Source: Paracidovorax avenae ATCC 19860 (GTDB taxonomy: Bacteria; Pseudomonadota; Gammaproteobacteria; Burkholderiales; Burkholderiaceae_C). Taken from it: a stretch of 64,000 nucleotides of DNA. Positions within the stretch are counted from its first letter, which is position 1, and the number at the start of each line of letters is the position of its first letter. Below the pieces are notes generated by a model, which was not told the origin of the DNA, ran no database searches, and saw only the letters and a list, made by a program, of their open reading frames with translations. The DNA lies in NCBI RefSeq assembly GCF_000176855.2, contig NC_015138.1:2728001-2792000 (forward strand). Direction: 5' to 3'. A program made the position numbers and the translations under genes. Below are positions 62,464 through 64,000 of the stretch, one piece after another.

Positions 62464-62495
62464 ACATACAATGTATTGTTTTATACATACCATGT
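62462..62495. repeat. Tandem ATACATACMATGT repeats upstream of the recombinase gene
   Basis: Copies at 62462-62474 (ATACATACAATGT) and 62483-62495 (ATACATACCATGT), 21 bp apart, two helical turns, 12 of 13 identical. The first extends into a perfect inverted repeat ATACAT-ACA-ATGTAT (62462-62476). They overlap the recombinase start and probably act as its operator. A related ATATACATCGTAT sequence lies in the dif-like site at 63613-63624. Confidence 0.7.
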
Positions 62496-62497
62496 CA

Positions 62498-62526
62498 CGT
62501 TATTAACGATAAGAACCTCTTATCGT
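62498..62526. promoter_or_regulatory. KfrA-type operator palindromes
   Basis: A CGTTA-T-TAACG palindrome (62498-62508) overlaps a larger inverted repeat ACGATAAG / CTTATCGT with 5-base spacer (62506-62526). It is 27 bp before the kfrA-like ATG. Known KfrA proteins bind inverted repeats at their own promoters, so autoregulation is likely. Confidence 0.75.
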
Positions 62527-62553
62527 GGGTAATTTCAAGAAGGGGAGAGGACC

Positions 62554-63540
62554 ATGCCAGCCAAGATGCTGAGAGGGCCGCGCGGCGTGCAGATGGAAGA
62601 GGTCTGGGCCGCTGCCGATGCGGTGCTCGCGCTGGGCGAGCGTCCCACCGTCGAAAGGGTGCGGCACCAATTGGGCAGGGGTTCGCCGAACACGGTGGGG
62701 CCCATGCTCGACAGCTGGTACGCGACGCTGGCCAGGCGGCTGCAGGCGCCGGCAGACGCTTCAGACCCTGGGGAAGGTGCCGGGGAAGCCTTGCCCGCAC
62801 CCGTTGCCAGGGCGGCGAAAGCGCTGTGGGCCCGGGCGCTGCAGCAGGCGGACGAATCGGCCACGGCCCGTCTCGCCCAGTCCCGCGCCGGACTGGATGC
62901 ACAGGCAGAAGCCCTGCGCCTGATCCAGGACGAGCTGGCACGGGAAAAGCAACGCCTGGACGACCGTGGAGAGGCCTACGTGGTCGCCCTGCAGGCCCGC
63001 GATGCCCAGATCGCCGAAGCGGCGCGGCAAGCCCAGGAACTGCAGCAGCAACTCCTGGCCTGCCAGCAGTTGCTGGACTCGGCCCGTTCCGACAACACGC
63101 AGCTGCGCAAGGCTGCGGACGCGGACCGGAAGCGCCAGGAAGCCCGGGACGCAGACCACCAGGCCGAACGTGCCCGCCTCGAAGAACGGGCCCAGGCACA
63201 GGAACGCCGGCTCCACGCCGAGGTGGACCGGGCCCGCCAGGAATCCCGGCGGCTGGCGCTCCAACTGGAAGCCGAGCAGAAGAAATCCGCCAAGGCGCTC
63301 TCCGATGCCCAGGACCGGGCGCGGGAACTCGAAGCCCAGGTCGGCACGCTGCATGCCGACAACGCCAAGCTCGCGCAGGACCTGCTGGCGGTCCGGGATG
63401 AAGCCCGGCAACTGCAGCGCGAGCTCGACGACCGCAGCAGCGAGATGCTGGCCATGCTGAGTGAGTTGAAGGACAGGTTGCCGGTCAGCCCATCTAAAAG
63501 GAAAGCGATCCCGGCAAGGATCAGGAAGGCGAAGGAGTGA
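62554..63540 (+). CDS. KfrA-like DNA-binding protein with long coiled coil
   Basis: 328 aa. The KfrA N-terminal DNA-binding domain spans about residues 10-95 (EEVWAAADAVLALGERPTVERVRHQLGRGSPNTV in part). Residues about 95-315 form an alpha-helical coiled coil rich in Ala, Glu, Gln and Arg. KfrA proteins of IncP and related plasmids are autoregulatory nucleoid-like or partition-assisting factors. Here it is chromosomal and divergent from a tyrosine recombinase. AGGGGAGAGG precedes the ATG at 62554. Whether the pair forms a mobile or stability module is unknown. Confidence 0.9.
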   Translation: MPAKMLRGPRGVQMEEVWAAADAVLALGERPTVERVRHQLGRGSPNTVGPMLDSWYATLARRLQAPADASDPGEGAGEALPAPVARAAKALWARALQQADESATARLAQSRAGLDAQAEALRLIQDELAREKQRLDDRGEAYVVALQARDAQIAEAARQAQELQQQLLACQQLLDSARSDNTQLRKAADADRKRQEARDADHQAERARLEERAQAQERRLHAEVDRARQESRRLALQLEAEQKKSAKALSDAQDRARELEAQVGTLHADNAKLAQDLLAVRDEARQLQRELDDRSSEMLAMLSELKDRLPVSPSKRKAIPARIRKAKE

Positions 63541-63601
63541 AGGGCCTGAAAGGTGGCCGGGGTGTGCAACGGCCAAACTTCCACTTCGTGTAGCATATGT
63601 T

Positions 63602-63629
63602 ATTTGACATAATATACATCGTATCTAGT
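63602..63629. other. dif-like / Xer recombination site candidate
   Basis: The first 18 bases read ATTTGACATAATATACAT, matching the reverse complement of the E. coli dif XerD arm and central hexamer (ATTTAACATAATATACAT) except one base. The last 11 bases (CGTATCTAGT region) are degenerate relative to the XerC arm. That asymmetry is seen in attachment sites of elements that exploit XerCD. The following gene begins two bases after it. A promoter role for the TTGACA inside it is an alternative. Confidence 0.6.
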
Positions 63630-63630
63630 A

Positions 63631-63930
63631 ATGAAGCGTGGCCGGCATCGGCGTTTCGACCCGGACACCCGCGCCCAGCTTGCCCAGCGCTTCCGGGCCA
63701 TGTACCGCAACCTGGGGCTCGATCTGGCCGGCTGCGCGCAGATTCTTCACGTCACCGAACGGACTTTGCATAACTGGCAGTCCGGCAAGCACGACATCCC
63801 GTATGCCGCCTACCGGCTGCTCAACCGCATGGAGCTGCCCGGCGAGTCCTGGGCCGGCTGGTGCTTCCATGGCTGCAAGCTGTGGACACCCGAGGGCCGT
63901 TTGTTCATCCGAGGCCTCAACTGTCAATAG
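63631..63930 (+). CDS. Small HTH protein resembling Xer recombination activation factors (VC1465-like)
   Basis: 99 aa. An N-terminal HTH (residues about 20-62: LAGCAQILHVTERTLHNWQSG) is followed by a short C-terminal segment with WAGWCFHGCKLWTPEGRLF, the pattern W.GW.F..G.L..PEG seen in small phage proteins of the DUF3653/VC1465 group. That group includes XafT of satellite phage TLCphi, which activates XerD at dif. The adjacent dif-like site supports this reading. ATG 63631 has no Shine-Dalgarno, and it lies 2 bases after the dif-like site. The gene is complete, but what follows is beyond the window. Confidence 0.75.
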   Translation: MKRGRHRRFDPDTRAQLAQRFRAMYRNLGLDLAGCAQILHVTERTLHNWQSGKHDIPYAAYRLLNRMELPGESWAGWCFHGCKLWTPEGRLFIRGLNCQ

Positions 63931-64000
63931 CCGCTCACGAACTAATATTGATTGGTCAGGCTCAAGCGCCGCACACCAGCTAGCATGGTGCTACACGAAA

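Larger units (their letters stand above)
63585..63999. repeat. 11-bp inverted repeat flanking the small HTH gene
   Basis: TTCGTGTAGCA (63585-63595) and its exact reverse complement TGCTACACGAA (63989-63999) lie about 390 bp apart and bracket the dif-like site and the HTH gene. The right copy is at the window edge, so the repeat may be longer. It could mark ends or a duplicated promoter region. Confidence 0.55.

Noticed and set aside
63604..63632. TTGACA with TAGTAA as a standard promoter for the small HTH gene
   Set aside because: The -10 would overlap the start codon, so the transcript would be leaderless or miss the ATG. The dif-like match is much longer and explains the sequence better.
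1..64000. CRISPR arrays, tRNA, rRNA or insertion-sequence transposase
   Set aside because: No direct-repeat/spacer arrays, tRNA cloverleaf sequences, rRNA sequence or transposase motifs were seen by reading. Only the tyrosine recombinase near the right end is of mobile-element type.

Overview
The window is GC-rich, densely coded proteobacterial chromosome. Gene content points to a plant-associated member of the Comamonadaceae, most like Acidovorax/Paracidovorax (avenae or citrulli group). The pointers are an Fe-type nitrile hydratase cluster, two candidate type III effectors each behind a plant-inducible-promoter (PIP) box, a prpC-acnD-prpF cluster, and gluconate uptake by a TRAP transporter feeding the Entner-Doudoroff pathway. 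The genus is inferred from gene families; no rRNA or tRNA gene was seen.

Layout. 1-2361: end of a phosphohexomutase, a nitrilase-family amidohydrolase and the Kdo transferase waaA. 2530-3414: outer-membrane beta-barrel protein. 3468-11543 (minus): a seven-gene aldoxime-nitrile-amide-acid-CoA operon made of an AraC-type regulator, amidase, nitrile hydratase alpha and beta, a CobW-type activator, haem aldoxime dehydratase and acyl-CoA synthetase. 11797-14490: PatZ-like acyl-CoA synthetase/acetyltransferase. 14607-16160: protein-kinase-like candidate effector behind a PIP box. 16197-19483 (minus): tetR-pcm-rhodanese-tolC. 19648-20205: msrA. 20241-26472: a probable zinc-uptake cluster (Fur-family regulator, ABC exporter-like pair, small secreted Cys/His-rich proteins, DUF3299 protein, ZnuD-like receptor) starting at a perfect AATGCAA/TTGCATT palindrome.

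26506-31535 (minus): aldehyde dehydrogenase, two FAD oxidoreductases and a GNAT protein, probably amine or amino-acid catabolism. 31705-36084: S41 peptidase with an altered catalytic dyad, AEC permease, M20 peptidase, pdxH. 36140-38332 (minus): second candidate effector, 730 aa, with a PIP box and a correctly spaced -10. 38517-41124: ChaC-like cyclotransferase, OmpA-like lipid-face protein, DUF2165 protein, ParDE-type toxin-antitoxin pair. 41203-48593: LacI regulator, gntK, TRAP transporter, edd, eda, with two identical operators in helical phase. 48644-50146: small unknown, glyoxalase, SDR. 50165-57603: ScfR/RamB-type regulator and the methylcitrate genes. 57594-60690: LysR regulator and folate-independent methionine synthase mesX-mesD. 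60680-64000: HD protein, then a divergent tyrosine recombinase/KfrA pair and, at the right edge, a small HTH protein resembling Xer recombination activation factors immediately downstream of a dif-like sequence. This edge may be the start of an element that uses the host XerCD system.
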